A program made the translations under genes and the position numbers. Below, piece after piece: positions 44,875-55,110 of a DNA stretch of 64,000 nt. The stretch's first letter is position 1, and every line of letters begins with the position of its first letter. The notes below the pieces were generated by a model that worked only from the letters and a program-made list of their open reading frames with translations, was not told the origin of the DNA and made no database searches. This DNA comes from an uncultured Planktomarina sp. (lineage in GTDB: Bacteria > Pseudomonadota > Alphaproteobacteria > Rhodobacterales > Rhodobacteraceae): contig CAJJBJ010000010.1 in the NCBI GenBank assembly GCA_905182455.1, positions 1 to 64,000 on the forward strand, given 5' to 3'.

Positions 44875-45810
44875 ATGATCGAAGTTCTTCTCAAGACCTT
44901 ACCTTTCTTTGCAATTGTTGGGCTCGGTTATGTTGCTGCACGCACAAATTTCTTTTCGGAGGCCGCTACAGCCTATCTGACCAAGTTTGTGTTCTACTTT
45001 GCCTTGCCAGCCATGATTATTCGGTTTTCGGCCAATCTATCTTTTGCCGAATTGATCAATATCCCCTTCATCGCAGCCTATCTTTCTGCGTCATTTTTGA
45101 TCTATTTTCTGGCCACGGGTGTCGCGATCCTGCGGCGGCGCAATGTGGCTGAGGCCGCGGTTGAGGCGCAATGTGCTACGATTGGCAATGTGGGCTTTCT
45201 TGGAATTCCAATGTTGGCGATGTTGATGGGACCGGAAGCCGTGCTTTGGGTCATGCTGGTGCTGGCAATTGATCAGCTGGTGTTTGGCAGTTTGATTGTG
45301 ATCTTAATCGTAGGCTCGCGCGATGGCCGCATGAGCTTTGGCATGTTGAAAACCGTGGGCATGGGCCTAATCAAAAACCCGATGATTATGGCGATGGTTG
45401 CTGGGCTACTATGTTCCAGCTCCGGCTGGGCGTTGCCGGTGCCTGCGACAGAATTTTTCGATATATTGGGGGCCGCGGCCACGCCGGGCGCTTTATTTGC
45501 TATTGGTGCATCCCTGGCCAGCAAGTCGGCTGAGCGAATCTCGGTCGCAGGCTGGCTCGCATTTTGCAAATTGATCCTGCATCCCGGCGCTGTAGCGATT
45601 GCCGCCCTGTTAATCTTTCCTGTGGCGCCCTATCCGGCAGCGGTTCTGATTGCGGCAACGGCTTTGCCTGTAGCTGGAAACATCTTTATTTTGGCCACCC
45701 ATTACAACGTGGCCCCGACCCGAGTTTCAGCCTCAATTTTGGTTTCAACGGTGGCCTCTGTGGTTACGGTGTCCTTGGTGATTGCCTGGGTGAGTGCGCT
45801 CTACAGCTAA
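44875..45810 (+). CDS. AEC family transporter
   Basis: A 311-residue inner-membrane protein with about ten hydrophobic segments in two halves, the auxin efflux carrier family, which in bacteria exports or imports organic acids such as malate or malonate. The start is IEVLLKTLPFFAIVGLGYVA; the middle GNVGFLGIPMLAMLMG is the family's conserved loop. The ATG at 44875 is preferred over a TTG at 44869. It separates the two formaldehyde genes but is transcribed the same way. Confidence 0.9.
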   Translation: MIEVLLKTLPFFAIVGLGYVAARTNFFSEAATAYLTKFVFYFALPAMIIRFSANLSFAELINIPFIAAYLSASFLIYFLATGVAILRRRNVAEAAVEAQCATIGNVGFLGIPMLAMLMGPEAVLWVMLVLAIDQLVFGSLIVILIVGSRDGRMSFGMLKTVGMGLIKNPMIMAMVAGLLCSSSGWALPVPATEFFDILGAAATPGALFAIGASLASKSAERISVAGWLAFCKLILHPGAVAIAALLIFPVAPYPAAVLIAATALPVAGNIFILATHYNVAPTRVSASILVSTVASVVTVSLVIAWVSALYS

Positions 45811-45897
45811 GTGATCGGCCCTCGGCATATCCCTTCTTCCTTGCATACCTTAGCAATTTCCGCTTTGCACAGCGCAAAACGTACGAAAGGAATTATC

Positions 45898-46731
45898 ATG
45901 GACATCAAATCAGAAATTGCTTGTTTCGCTGGTACGCAAGGGGTTTACACTCATGCCTCAGACGCCTGTGGTGGCAAAATGACCTTTGGGCTGTTTATGC
46001 CTGAGCAAGCAAGGCTCGGCCCGGTTCCGGTGCTCTGGTATCTGTCAGGTTTGACCTGCACCCATGAGAATGCCATGACCAAGGCCGGTGCGCAGGCTTG
46101 GGCGGCGGAAGAAGGGATTGCCTTGGTGTTCCCTGATACGTCACCGCGTGGCGCCGATGTGGCGGATGATGAGGCTTATGATCTTGGTCAAGGTGCCGGC
46201 TTTTATGTGAACGCAACCCAAGATCCATGGGCGCCGCATTTTCGGATGTGGGATTATGTGGCCGATGAACTGCCTGCGCTTTTGGGTGGCGAGTTTGCGG
46301 TGGATTTGGAGCGGCAATCGATCACGGGTCATTCTATGGGCGGTCATGGTGCTTTGACCCTCGCGATGGCCCGTCCTGCGCAATATCGCAGCGTCTCGGC
46401 TTTCTCTCCGATCTGTAATCCGATGGGCTCTGACTGGGGCCAAAAGCAACTTACGGCGTATTTAGGAGCTAAAAGCAGTGCATGGGAAACCCATGACGCT
46501 AGCCACCAAATGCTGGAAAAAGGCTTTGATGGTCCGGTTTTGGTGGACACAGGCACGCAAGATCCGTTTCTGGACCTGTTAATGCCCGAAACCTTGGCCT
46601 TTTCGATGGCAAAACGCCGTCAAAACGGCCATTTGCGTCTTCAACCAGGATATGATCATTCCTACTTCTTCGTATCGACCTTTATGGAAGATCACATTAA
46701 TTTTCATGCAGAAGCATTATACGCGGAGTAA
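45898..46731 (+). CDS. fghA: S-formylglutathione hydrolase
   Basis: A 277-residue esterase-D-like serine hydrolase releasing formate and glutathione from S-formylglutathione. The catalytic serine is Ser146 in GHSMGGHGAL, with WYLSGLTCTHENAM forming the oxyanion region, Asp in DTGTQDPFLD and His in GYDHSYFF. The ATG at 45898 follows GAAAGGA; the longer frame is not family-like. It lies three bases before sthA, so both are in one transcript. Confidence 0.95.
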   Translation: MDIKSEIACFAGTQGVYTHASDACGGKMTFGLFMPEQARLGPVPVLWYLSGLTCTHENAMTKAGAQAWAAEEGIALVFPDTSPRGADVADDEAYDLGQGAGFYVNATQDPWAPHFRMWDYVADELPALLGGEFAVDLERQSITGHSMGGHGALTLAMARPAQYRSVSAFSPICNPMGSDWGQKQLTAYLGAKSSAWETHDASHQMLEKGFDGPVLVDTGTQDPFLDLLMPETLAFSMAKRRQNGHLRLQPGYDHSYFFVSTFMEDHINFHAEALYAE

Positions 46732-46734
46732 CCC

Positions 46735-48159
46735 ATGACGCAGTACGATCTGATTATAATAGGCTCAGGTCCTGGTGGGCGCTCAGCAGCCATTCAGGCA
46801 GGCAAACTTAAGCGCCGTGTGTTGGTGATTGATCGCAAAGATCGTTTGGGCGGCGTATCGGTGCACACGGGCACAATTCCGTCAAAGACCCTGCGTGAGA
46901 CGGTGTTGAACCTCTCTGGTTGGCGTGAGCGCAGCTTTTATGGCCGCTCTTACCGCGTCAAAGATGAGATTGGCGCGGAGGACCTCAAAGAACGTCTGCA
47001 CAAGACGCTCGACTATGAAGTGGATGTGCTGGAGCATCAATTTAACCGCAACCACGTGGAAACACTCTACGGCATGGCCCGTTTCGTTAGCCCGACTGAG
47101 GTTGAAGTGGAATCTGACACTGGAGAGGTGACTTCGGTCACCGGTGCCAATTTTCTCATTGCCACGGGCACGCGCACTTACCGCCCGGATTCGGTGCCTT
47201 TCAACGGTACAACCATTCTCGATAGTGACGAATTTCTTGAGATGTCACATATTCCACGTTCCTTGATCGTCGTCGGTGCTGGTGTTATCGGGGTGGAATA
47301 TGCCACGATGTTTGCGGCACTGGATATTGACGTCACGCTGATCGAGCCACGTGATAGCTTTTTGGACTTTATCGACAAAACCCTAATCCAAGAATTCACC
47401 CATGAAATTCGTGAAAACGGCGTGGATTTACGGCTTGGTTCACCCATTGCCCAGATTAAAGATTGCAGCACCCATGTGGAGGTCGCACTTGAAAATGGCC
47501 GTCATGTGCGCGGTGAAATGCTATTGTTTGCCGCCGGTCGGATGGGTGCAACGGAGAAACTGGGTCTGGAGGCCACTGGCCTAAAAACCGACCATCGCGG
47601 CCGTTTGAACGTGGATCGTAAAACCTACCAAACTGAGGTGAAGCATATTTATGCAGTGGGCGACGTGATCGGCCATCCCTCTTTGGCGTCAACCAGCCTG
47701 CAACAGGGCCGAGTTGCAGCCTGCCATGCGATGGATACGCCCAGCTTGCCAGAAAGCCCTTGGTTTCCATATGGCATCTATTCGGTGCCTGAAATTTCGA
47801 CCTGTGGGATGAGCGAGGAAGACATCCACTCCCGTGGCATTGCCTATGAGGTGGGTGTCGCGCGGTTCCGTGAAACCTCGCGTGGCCATATCATGGGGCT
47901 CGAGCATGGCATGTTAAAAATGTTGTTCTCGCTCAAAACACGTCGCGTGCTTGGGGTTCAAATTGTAGGCGAAGGGGCAACTGAGCTCATCCATATCGCG
48001 CAGGCGGTGCTCAATCTTAAGGGCACAGTGGATTACTTTGTGCAAAACACTTTCAACTATCCAACTTTGGCGGAGGCCTATAAAATCGCTGGTCTGGATG
48101 CCTTCAACCGCATGCCTATTCCTGATGAGCTCAAAGCCGTGCCCCCCAGTGCCTCATGA
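46735..48159 (+). CDS. sthA: Soluble pyridine nucleotide transhydrogenase
   Basis: A 474-residue flavoprotein that moves hydride between NADPH and NAD. The FAD motif is [12 protein letters not shown] (8-19). Where dihydrolipoamide dehydrogenases carry a redox-active disulfide, this protein has [17 protein letters not shown] without the two cysteines, the mark of SthA. The second Rossmann motif is [12 protein letters not shown]. It overlaps the downstream YaiI gene by four bases. Placed behind fghA, it could balance NADH made by formaldehyde oxidation; this is inferred. Confidence 0.94.
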   Translation: MTQYDLIIIGSGPGGRSAAIQAGKLKRRVLVIDRKDRLGGVSVHTGTIPSKTLRETVLNLSGWRERSFYGRSYRVKDEIGAEDLKERLHKTLDYEVDVLEHQFNRNHVETLYGMARFVSPTEVEVESDTGEVTSVTGANFLIATGTRTYRPDSVPFNGTTILDSDEFLEMSHIPRSLIVVGAGVIGVEYATMFAALDIDVTLIEPRDSFLDFIDKTLIQEFTHEIRENGVDLRLGSPIAQIKDCSTHVEVALENGRHVRGEMLLFAAGRMGATEKLGLEATGLKTDHRGRLNVDRKTYQTEVKHIYAVGDVIGHPSLASTSLQQGRVAACHAMDTPSLPESPWFPYGIYSVPEISTCGMSEEDIHSRGIAYEVGVARFRETSRGHIMGLEHGMLKMLFSLKTRRVLGVQIVGEGATELIHIAQAVLNLKGTVDYFVQNTFNYPTLAEAYKIAGLDAFNRMPIPDELKAVPPSAS

Positions 48160-48590
48160 TTTATGTTGATGCAGATGCCTGCCCGGTCAAGGCTGAGGTG
48201 GAGCAAGTGGCTAACCGTCACAAGGTGCAGGTGAAACTGGTCTGCAACGGCGGCATCCGACCTTCTGCCAATCCATTGGTGGAGCTGGTGGTGGTGGAAG
48301 CTGGCCCCGATATTGCTGATATGTGGATCGCGGATCGCGCGGGGCCCGGCGATGTGGTCATCACCACAGATATTCCCTTGGCCGCTAAGGCGGTGGCGGC
48401 TGGTGCCAAGGTGCTCAAACCCAATGGCGAGCCTTTGACCGAGGCCAATATTGGCAATGCTTTGGCGACGCGGGACTTAATGTATGATTTGCGCGCTGCC
48501 GACCCATTTCGCCAAGGTGGCGACAAGGGGTTCTCGAAAACAGATCGTTCTCGCTTTCTCAATGTCTTAGATCGCTTTTTGCGCAGCTGA
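48156..48590 (+). CDS. YaiI/YqxD family protein (DUF188)
   Basis: A 144-residue protein of the YaiI/YqxD family, a predicted PIN-like nuclease fold of unknown role. The N-terminus [15 protein letters not shown] and the late motif [20 protein letters not shown] are characteristic. It is translationally coupled to sthA (ATGA). No functional link to its neighbours is known. Confidence 0.9.
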   Translation: MIYVDADACPVKAEVEQVANRHKVQVKLVCNGGIRPSANPLVELVVVEAGPDIADMWIADRAGPGDVVITTDIPLAAKAVAAGAKVLKPNGEPLTEANIGNALATRDLMYDLRAADPFRQGGDKGFSKTDRSRFLNVLDRFLRS

Positions 48591-48666
48591 CGCAAGAGAC
48601 AAATGCGCCATTACATGGGTCGTAATTGAACCAGAGTATAGCGCGCGACGGGCGTAGCGGTGAGGC

Positions 48667-49620
48667 ATGGATCAAACAAAAACTCCTACTGGCGCTCTTT
48701 GGGCTCTGCTCGCGTCGTTGATCTTTTCTGTTAACGATATGCTGATCAAATTTCTGTCCGATGGCTATGCGCTGCATCAAGTTGTCTTCACCCGTTCCCT
48801 GACTGGGGTCTTACTTTTGCTCATTGTGGTGATCCCTTTGACGGGCGGCTTTGGACAGCTGCGCACCAACCGGATTGGACTGCACCTGCTGCGGGCCCTA
48901 TTTGTTGTGGCTGCCAACTTGTTTTTCTATATGGCCTTGGCGGATTTGCCTTTGGCGACTGTGGTGTCAATTTTCTTTATCGCACCGTTTTTAATCACAA
49001 TTTTTTCAGTGGTTTTTCTTGGTGAAACTGTAGGGAAGTGGCGATGGATTGCGGTGGCTGTGGGCCTTGCGGGTGTGATGCTGATTGTACGTCCGGGGAC
49101 GGAGGCCTTTACCTATACGGCGATTTTCCCCGCACTAGCCGCACTTTGCTACGCCTCTTTTCATGTGCTCACCCGAAAAATTGGTACGACGGAAAACCTG
49201 ATGACGCTCACCTTCTACGTACCGGTGGTGTTTTTGGTGGTGACCTCGGTGATTGGCTTTAGCCTTGGTCATGGTGGATTTTCCGGTGACGGTCATCGTT
49301 CTTTTGAGTTTTTGGTCCGCGCTTGGCATTGGCCCGCTTGGGAAGATTTGGGCATTATGGTGTTTATCGGCGTGGGTGTCACCGTAGGTGGAGCTGCGAT
49401 TAGCCAAGCCTACCGGGTTGCCGAAGCGGCTTTGGTGGCACCGTTTGAATATACCGGTCTAATCTACGCCACACTGTTTGGCTATCTCATCTTCTCCGAA
49501 TGGCCTGATGCCTTCGAATGGGCCGGGATGTGTTTGGTATTGGCGTCAGGTTTGGTCATGGTGTGGCGCGAAGCTGTGAATTCCAAACCAAGGGTTGCAC
49601 CGCCGAATTCTCCGCGCTAG
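48667..49620 (+). CDS. DMT family (EamA) transporter
   Basis: A 317-residue inner-membrane protein with ten hydrophobic segments in two EamA repeats (SLIFSVNDMLIKFLSDGYAL at the start, FEYTGLIYATLFGYLIFSEW in the second repeat). It differs from the DMT protein near 5.3 kb. Substrate unknown. The ATG at 48667 follows AGCGGTGAGG. It precedes a HAD phosphatase by 25 bases. Confidence 0.9.
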   Translation: MDQTKTPTGALWALLASLIFSVNDMLIKFLSDGYALHQVVFTRSLTGVLLLLIVVIPLTGGFGQLRTNRIGLHLLRALFVVAANLFFYMALADLPLATVVSIFFIAPFLITIFSVVFLGETVGKWRWIAVAVGLAGVMLIVRPGTEAFTYTAIFPALAALCYASFHVLTRKIGTTENLMTLTFYVPVVFLVVTSVIGFSLGHGGFSGDGHRSFEFLVRAWHWPAWEDLGIMVFIGVGVTVGGAAISQAYRVAEAALVAPFEYTGLIYATLFGYLIFSEWPDAFEWAGMCLVLASGLVMVWREAVNSKPRVAPPNSPR

Positions 49621-49645
49621 CAATTGCACAACGAAAGGCCTTGAT

Positions 49646-50266
49646 ATGACCGTTTATGCAGTTGTTTTTGATATTGGAAATGTGTTGCTTGAGTGGCATC
49701 CGGAGCGTTATTTTGACAGCACCATTGGCCCCGAGCGCCGCCACGCCATGTTTGCGGCTGTAGATTTACATGCGATGAATGACCGGATCGATCTGGGTGA
49801 AGGCTTTCGCGATGTGATCTATGCGGAAGCGGAGGCAAATCCAGAATGGCGTGCTGAAATTCGTGATTGGTATGACAATTGGATCCAACTGGCGGCCCCA
49901 CCGATTGATCATTCGGTGCGCCTGCTGCGCGCTTTGAAATCCGCGGGCGTCCCGGTATTTTCACTGACCAACTTTGGGGTGGAGAGCTATGAATACGCGC
50001 AAAGCCATTACGATTTCTTGGGCGAATTCGACCGTGATTACGTCTCTGGACGGATGCAGGTGATCAAGCCTAATTCGAAAATCTACGAAATGCTGGAACA
50101 AGATTCTGGAGTGGCTCCTGAGCGGTTGCTCTTTGCCGATGATCGCGCCGATAATATCGCAATGGCTGCCAGTCGGGGCTGGCAAACCTACCTGTTTAAA
50201 ACTCCCCAAGGCTGGGCTGACCGCCTAGTGGGGGCCGGGCTGTTGAGCTCAGAGCAAGCACAATGA
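49646..50266 (+). CDS. HAD family phosphatase (YihX-like)
   Basis: A 206-residue HAD-IA hydrolase. The nucleophile motif is VVFDIGNVLLEW (Asp9), with a Gly at Asp+2 as in YihX-like sugar-phosphatases. SLTNFGVE is motif II, KPNSKIYEML motif III, and FADDRADN motif IV. The ATG at 49646 follows GAAAGG. Its stop overlaps the next gene by four bases, so the product may act on a phosphorylated relative of that enzyme's substrate, but this is only positional. Confidence 0.9.
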   Translation: MTVYAVVFDIGNVLLEWHPERYFDSTIGPERRHAMFAAVDLHAMNDRIDLGEGFRDVIYAEAEANPEWRAEIRDWYDNWIQLAAPPIDHSVRLLRALKSAGVPVFSLTNFGVESYEYAQSHYDFLGEFDRDYVSGRMQVIKPNSKIYEMLEQDSGVAPERLLFADDRADNIAMAASRGWQTYLFKTPQGWADRLVGAGLLSSEQAQ

Positions 50267-51168
50267 CCCCGGCCATAATTCCCTTTGAGGAGGGCCAGAA
50301 ACGGCTCGATTGGCGGGCTTTAGTCGCGGCGCTCACGCAAAAACATCAAGGTCCAAAAGCTGAGATCGAGGATCTGTTTTTATACCGTGGGACCGATACT
50401 CTGCTCAGCCGCTCGGCTTGGATTGACGGCATGGGCTTGCTGACCAAAACCGCCACAGTTTTTCCCGGAAATCCGAAGTCTGGCCAACCGATGATTGGTG
50501 GTGGCGTGATGCTGTTTGACGACCAATCGGGGCAATTAGCGGCGGTGATTGATTTTCATCTGATCACCAAATGGAAAACTGCGGGCGATAGCCTGATGGC
50601 CGCCTTAATTTTGGCTAAGTCGGATGCGCGCGAAATTTTAATTGTGGGGGCAGGCACGGTGGGCCGCTCCTTGGTTGAGGCCTTTCGTGCTGGATTTCCA
50701 GAGGCTAATTTCACCATTTGGAACCGAAGCCCAGCAGGTGCTCAAAAATTTTCTGAGGTTACAGGTGCTGCTGTGGCATATGATTTGGAAATGGCGGTGC
50801 GTGCCGCCGATATCATTTTGACCTGCACCATGAGCACAGATCCCATTATCAAGGGTGCTTGGCTGCGCCCGGGGCAGCACCTCAACATGATTGGGGCTTA
50901 CCGACCTGATATGCGCGAGGCGGATGATGAGGCTTTGCAGAAATCACGACTGTTCGTGGACAGTTTTGACACCACACTTGGTCATATTGGTGAGTTGAAA
51001 ATCCCACTTGAGACGGGCGCAATTGTCCGCGACCATGTGCTCGCAGATTACTACGATCTTGCCGCGTTTCAGGCTGGGTCGGAGGACATCACTGTTTTCA
51101 AAAACGGCGGCGGCGCGCATCTAGACTTGATGACCGCGCGGTATGTTTTGGATCAGTGGCAGGGCTAA
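50263..51168 (+). CDS. Ornithine cyclodeaminase/mu-crystallin family protein
   Basis: A 301-residue NAD(P)-dependent protein of the ornithine cyclodeaminase family, which also includes alanine dehydrogenases and ketimine reductases. The Rossmann motif is ILIVGAGTVGRSLVEAFRAG, with TKWKTAGDSLMAALI before it and the late GAYRPDMREADD. It is coupled to the HAD gene (ATGA overlap) and converges on cobN, eight bases apart. Substrate is not decided. Confidence 0.88.
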   Translation: MTPAIIPFEEGQKRLDWRALVAALTQKHQGPKAEIEDLFLYRGTDTLLSRSAWIDGMGLLTKTATVFPGNPKSGQPMIGGGVMLFDDQSGQLAAVIDFHLITKWKTAGDSLMAALILAKSDAREILIVGAGTVGRSLVEAFRAGFPEANFTIWNRSPAGAQKFSEVTGAAVAYDLEMAVRAADIILTCTMSTDPIIKGAWLRPGQHLNMIGAYRPDMREADDEALQKSRLFVDSFDTTLGHIGELKIPLETGAIVRDHVLADYYDLAAFQAGSEDITVFKNGGGAHLDLMTARYVLDQWQG

Positions 51169-51176
51169 GCCGCGCC

Positions 51177-54100
51177 TTAAAGCAATCCGGCAATCCGAGC
51201 GCGGGCTGAATTGGAGCGTGGCTGCCAAAGGCCCCGATCAATTGCTTCTTGGAGACGTTCGGCAATTTCGCGTAGCGCGGGTATATTGGCATCCCCTATG
51301 AATTCACGGGTCTCGTCATCTTCCAAAAAGGCCGCCTCTACAGCGTCAAAATGATGAGATTTTACTGCCCCGGTGGTGGCGGCAAAAGCAAACATGTAAT
51401 CCACGGTGGCTGCAATCTCGAAGGCGCCTTTGTAGCCATGGCGTTTGACACCATCGATCCATTTTGGATTGAGCACCCGCGATCGGATCACCCGGGCCAT
51501 TTCATCGTCAAGCGTGCGGATCACCGGGCGTTCGGGCCGAGAATGGTCATTGTGGTAGATAGGGCGTGATTGGCCTTGCAAGCTGGCCACCGCAGCGGCA
51601 GCTCCGCCTTCAAACTGGTAATAATCATCACTGTCGAGCAGATCATGCTCGCGGTTGTCTTGGTTTTGTACAATGGCATCCACCTGCGTCAGGCGTGTTT
51701 CGAAGCCTGCGCGGTCTTTGTTGCCAGCCCGACCTTCACCATAGGCGTAGCTGCCCCATTCCAGATAAGCCGCGCCAAAGTCTGCTTGCGTGTCCCAGAT
51801 GCGCTCATCAATCAGGGCTTGCAGACCCGCGCCATAGGCACCGGGTTTGGAGCCATAAACCCGTGCGCCTGCGCCATTGGCTTTGGCTGGGTTTACGTCA
51901 TGCGGTTCGTCCAAGGCCAAAACTGCGCGTGCGGCGCTGTCGACTAAATCAATAAGTCCGGGAAAGGCATCCCGAAAAAAGCCGGAGATGCGCAGGGTGA
52001 CATCGACCCTTGGCCGTCCTAAGGCGCTGGATGGTATCACCTCGAAGCCGGTGACCCTACGATTGGCACTGTCCCATTTGGGTTTCACTCCCATCAAAGC
52101 CAAGCATTGCGCAATGTCGTCACCACCAGTGCGCATATTTGCAGTGCCCCATGCGGTGAGCAAAAGTGCGCGTGGCCAATCGCCATGATCTTGCAAGTGC
52201 TTGTCAATCAGAAGGTTGGCGGATTTCCAGCCTAAGGCCCAAGCGATTGGGGTGGGCACGGCGCGGCTGTCGACGGAATAAAAATTACGTCCCGTTGGCA
52301 AAACATCAAGCCGCCCGCGGGTGGGCGCGCCTGAGGGCGCGGGGCTCACAAATTGTCCTGCAAGTGCAGTCAAAAGCCCTTCGCCTTCCATGGGTCCGCA
52401 CTGTGCCAAGGTTGGGGCAATGCCATCACGAATATGGGCCATCACTGCGCCAGATTTGTCACCCGGGGCTTGGGCCGTGGCCTCCATCAAATGTTGGGCC
52501 AAAAGCTCCAATCTCTCGACCGTATCCCCATTGCTGCGCCAGATATCTTCGCTGAGACAGGCCAAGCTGTGGGGTTTTGGTGCATCCCATTGGCCAGAAA
52601 GATCACAATCCAACGGATCAAAGGCCAACTGCAAATCATCGGCCATGGCCCGCAGCAATGAGGCGTCGCCGCCTTTGCCATTGCCACGCGGGATGCGTGC
52701 CAGTGCAATGGTCAAATCACGCAATTGTTGGCCTTCAGGGGTTTGCCCGAAGATATGCAACCCATCGCGAATTTGCGCCTCTTTGAGATCGCACAGATAG
52801 GCGTCAAGTTTGGCCAGATCTCCGGTTTCTTCGCCCTGAAACCCGATGTCTTTGTCCAAGCCGCTTGTGGCGGTTAGCGTCAGGATTTCGCGTCTGAGAT
52901 AGTCTATCCGCCGTGGATCCATGCCTGCCGCTTCATAATATTCATCGACCAAAGCTTCGAGGTCTCGCAGGGGGCCATAAGTCTCTGCCCGGGTCAGAGG
53001 CGGAGTTAGGTGATCAATGATCACGGCCTGGGAGCGTCGCTTGGCTTGGGTGCCTTCGCCGGGGTCATTGACGATAAAGGGGTAGATATGCGGCATTGGT
53101 CCCAAAATAGCTTCGGGCAAGCATTCCTCGCTCAGCGCCAAAGCTTTACCGGGAAGCCATTCCAAATTGCCATGTTTGCCCAGATGCACAATCGCATGCG
53201 CACCTTGGCTGTGGCGCAGCCAAAAATAGAAGGCCAAATAGTTATGCGGAGGCACAAGGTCTGGCGAATGATAGGTCTCAGTGGGATCAATGTTATACCC
53301 CCGCGCCGGTTGCAGGCCCAAAGTGACATTGCCGAACCGCAGGATGGACAGTTTAAAGCCTCCCTCAGTAGTCGGGGTTGTGGGCTCAAAGAAGGGATCT
53401 GTACTTGGATCCCCCCAACGATCTTCAATCCGTGCGCGCAGGGCATAAGGCAGCTTTTGATACTGCGCCAAATAGTCGACCAGCGGTAGGGTTTCTCCAC
53501 CGCTGCGCTCGGCGCGATCTGTAAGCCAATTGGTAGGCCCGGCCATGATCTGCGCCATCAACGCCGCGCTGTCTGCAGGCAGCGCCTGCACATCATAACC
53601 AGCCTCTCGCAGAAGTGTCATCGCATGCACGGCTGAGGCGGGGGTGTCCAAACCAACCCCATTGGCCAGCCGTCCGTCTTTATTAGGATAGTTTGCCAGT
53701 ACCAAAGCCACTTGCCGTTGGGCCGCGGGAGTGCGACGCAGTTTGGCCCAATTGGAGGCGAGGGCAGCCACAAAAGAGATGCGATCGCCACGGGCTTTGT
53801 AAGTGGCAATCGGGCATTCGGTGGCCTCATCAAAGAATGCTTCACCTTTGAAACTGACAGCGCGAGACAAAATTCGACCATCGACCTCAGGCAGAGCTAC
53901 ATTCATCGCGATATCGCGTGCGGACAGGCCGTTGAGACCGTCCTCCCAATCCTGTTCGGTGCTGGCGGAGAGCACTACTTGAAAGATCGGGGCTTTGCAG
54001 GCGGAGGACAGGGTGAGCGGATTGTCGGGGCTGCCGTCCCCATGGGGATTGCCCACAGCGAAAGAGGTGCAGTTGAGAATCACATCTGGTGGCGCGGATT

Positions 54101-54860
54101 GAAATAGCTGGTCCAGCGTGGCCACAGAGATTGGATCTTTGAGGGAGGCCACGAATACTGGCAACGGATTGAGGCCCGCACGCAGCAAAGCTTTCACCAT
54201 GCGGTTGATGGGATTGAGACCTGCGCCTTGCACCAAAGCGCGATAGAAAATCACCGGCACAACCGGCGCGTTTTCAGTCCATTCCGTTTGTGCGGCGATG
54301 ATGTCTGAGGTGCCGGCGCCGGGCCAATAGACTCCGGCGCGCAAAAGCGGCTTGGCAGACTGTGGCCGTTCGCTCGAAGAGATCATCGCGCTGCAATACT
54401 TTAGGAAGTTGACTGAGTTTTTGGGTCCGCCTTCAACCAAATAGGCCCAAAGCGCATCGTAATCTGTGTCGTCGACCGTTGAAAATAAGCGCAGTTCCGG
54501 ATCTGGTTTGTCGTCTCCGGGGAGGGCTGCAAAGGCCGCGCCCGCATCCGCCAATCGGGCTGCATATTGCTCAAAGCCATATTTCCAATATGCACCACCT
54601 CCCAAGACACGCGCTACAACCAGCTTGGCTTTGGACGCGCAGGCTTCGATATGCAGATCAACCGACATGGGATGTTGTAGATGCATCATGCTGGCTAAGC
54701 GTAGGCCTGGCGGGTCAGACATCTCGGAGCGCGCGGTTGAAAGCGCCGCAAGTTCGGTATCAGCGGCGGAGATAAAGATCACATCGGCGGGGGTTTGACC
54801 TAGATCAACGGGCTCTTTTCCATCATCGACAGATCCGGGTGTGGCGGCAAGTAGATGCAT
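51177..54860 (-). CDS. cobN: Cobaltochelatase subunit CobN
   Basis: A 1227-residue large subunit of the aerobic cobaltochelatase, which with CobS and CobT inserts cobalt into hydrogenobyrinic acid a,c-diamide using ATP. Typical segments are VVPVIFYRALVQGAGLNPIN, RFGNVTLGLQPARGYNIDPT, HLGKHGNLEWLPGKALALSE and the C-terminal DYMFAFAATTGAVKSHHFDA. The length is near the family norm and the frame is intact. cobW and cbtAB lie upstream; cobS and cobT are not in the window. Confidence 0.96.
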   Translation of the reverse strand: MHLLAATPGSVDDGKEPVDLGQTPADVIFISAADTELAALSTARSEMSDPPGLRLASMMHLQHPMSVDLHIEACASKAKLVVARVLGGGAYWKYGFEQYAARLADAGAAFAALPGDDKPDPELRLFSTVDDTDYDALWAYLVEGGPKNSVNFLKYCSAMISSSERPQSAKPLLRAGVYWPGAGTSDIIAAQTEWTENAPVVPVIFYRALVQGAGLNPINRMVKALLRAGLNPLPVFVASLKDPISVATLDQLFQSAPPDVILNCTSFAVGNPHGDGSPDNPLTLSSACKAPIFQVVLSASTEQDWEDGLNGLSARDIAMNVALPEVDGRILSRAVSFKGEAFFDEATECPIATYKARGDRISFVAALASNWAKLRRTPAAQRQVALVLANYPNKDGRLANGVGLDTPASAVHAMTLLREAGYDVQALPADSAALMAQIMAGPTNWLTDRAERSGGETLPLVDYLAQYQKLPYALRARIEDRWGDPSTDPFFEPTTPTTEGGFKLSILRFGNVTLGLQPARGYNIDPTETYHSPDLVPPHNYLAFYFWLRHSQGAHAIVHLGKHGNLEWLPGKALALSEECLPEAILGPMPHIYPFIVNDPGEGTQAKRRSQAVIIDHLTPPLTRAETYGPLRDLEALVDEYYEAAGMDPRRIDYLRREILTLTATSGLDKDIGFQGEETGDLAKLDAYLCDLKEAQIRDGLHIFGQTPEGQQLRDLTIALARIPRGNGKGGDASLLRAMADDLQLAFDPLDCDLSGQWDAPKPHSLACLSEDIWRSNGDTVERLELLAQHLMEATAQAPGDKSGAVMAHIRDGIAPTLAQCGPMEGEGLLTALAGQFVSPAPSGAPTRGRLDVLPTGRNFYSVDSRAVPTPIAWALGWKSANLLIDKHLQDHGDWPRALLLTAWGTANMRTGGDDIAQCLALMGVKPKWDSANRRVTGFEVIPSSALGRPRVDVTLRISGFFRDAFPGLIDLVDSAARAVLALDEPHDVNPAKANGAGARVYGSKPGAYGAGLQALIDERIWDTQADFGAAYLEWGSYAYGEGRAGNKDRAGFETRLTQVDAIVQNQDNREHDLLDSDDYYQFEGGAAAAVASLQGQSRPIYHNDHSRPERPVIRTLDDEMARVIRSRVLNPKWIDGVKRHGYKGAFEIAATVDYMFAFAATTGAVKSHHFDAVEAAFLEDDETREFIGDANIPALREIAERLQEAIDRGLWQPRSNSARARIAGLL

Positions 54861-54940
54861 CAGGCGGTTCCGTCTTGCTCAATGGAAGGGAATAGGGCAT
54901 CAGCGGCGGCTAAGCGATCAGCCGCTGTAAAGGATAGATT

Positions 54941-55108
54941 ATGGACTACAAAGACGCAGGCCACATTAAACAACGTGCCAACACCCCACGTCACAGCGAA
55001 CATAACGCCAAGGGCACCAGTAAAAATCCCTTCGGCAAAGGCAACACCAAAGCGGAGCTGTTGGCCCGAATGAAAGCTGCCGCCGAAGCACGTAAAGCTG
55101 CCAAATAG
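54941..55108 (+). CDS. Conserved small basic protein, 55 residues
   Basis: An ATG with AAAGGATAG upstream opens a 55-codon frame reading MDYKDAGHIKQRANTPRHSE, then a basic middle with GTSKNPFGKGNTKAELLARM, and an alanine/lysine-rich helix to a TAG at 55108. The protein resembles small uncharacterised alphaproteobacterial proteins that I recall with the same KQRANTPRH start. The frame is on the plus strand inside a minus-strand cob region, between the cobN start and the GNAT gene end; overlap with the opposite GNAT stop is absent. Its function is unknown; the high charge suggests nucleic acid or ribosome association. Confidence 0.75.
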   Translation: MDYKDAGHIKQRANTPRHSEHNAKGTSKNPFGKGNTKAELLARMKAAAEARKAAK

Positions 55109-55110
55109 CC

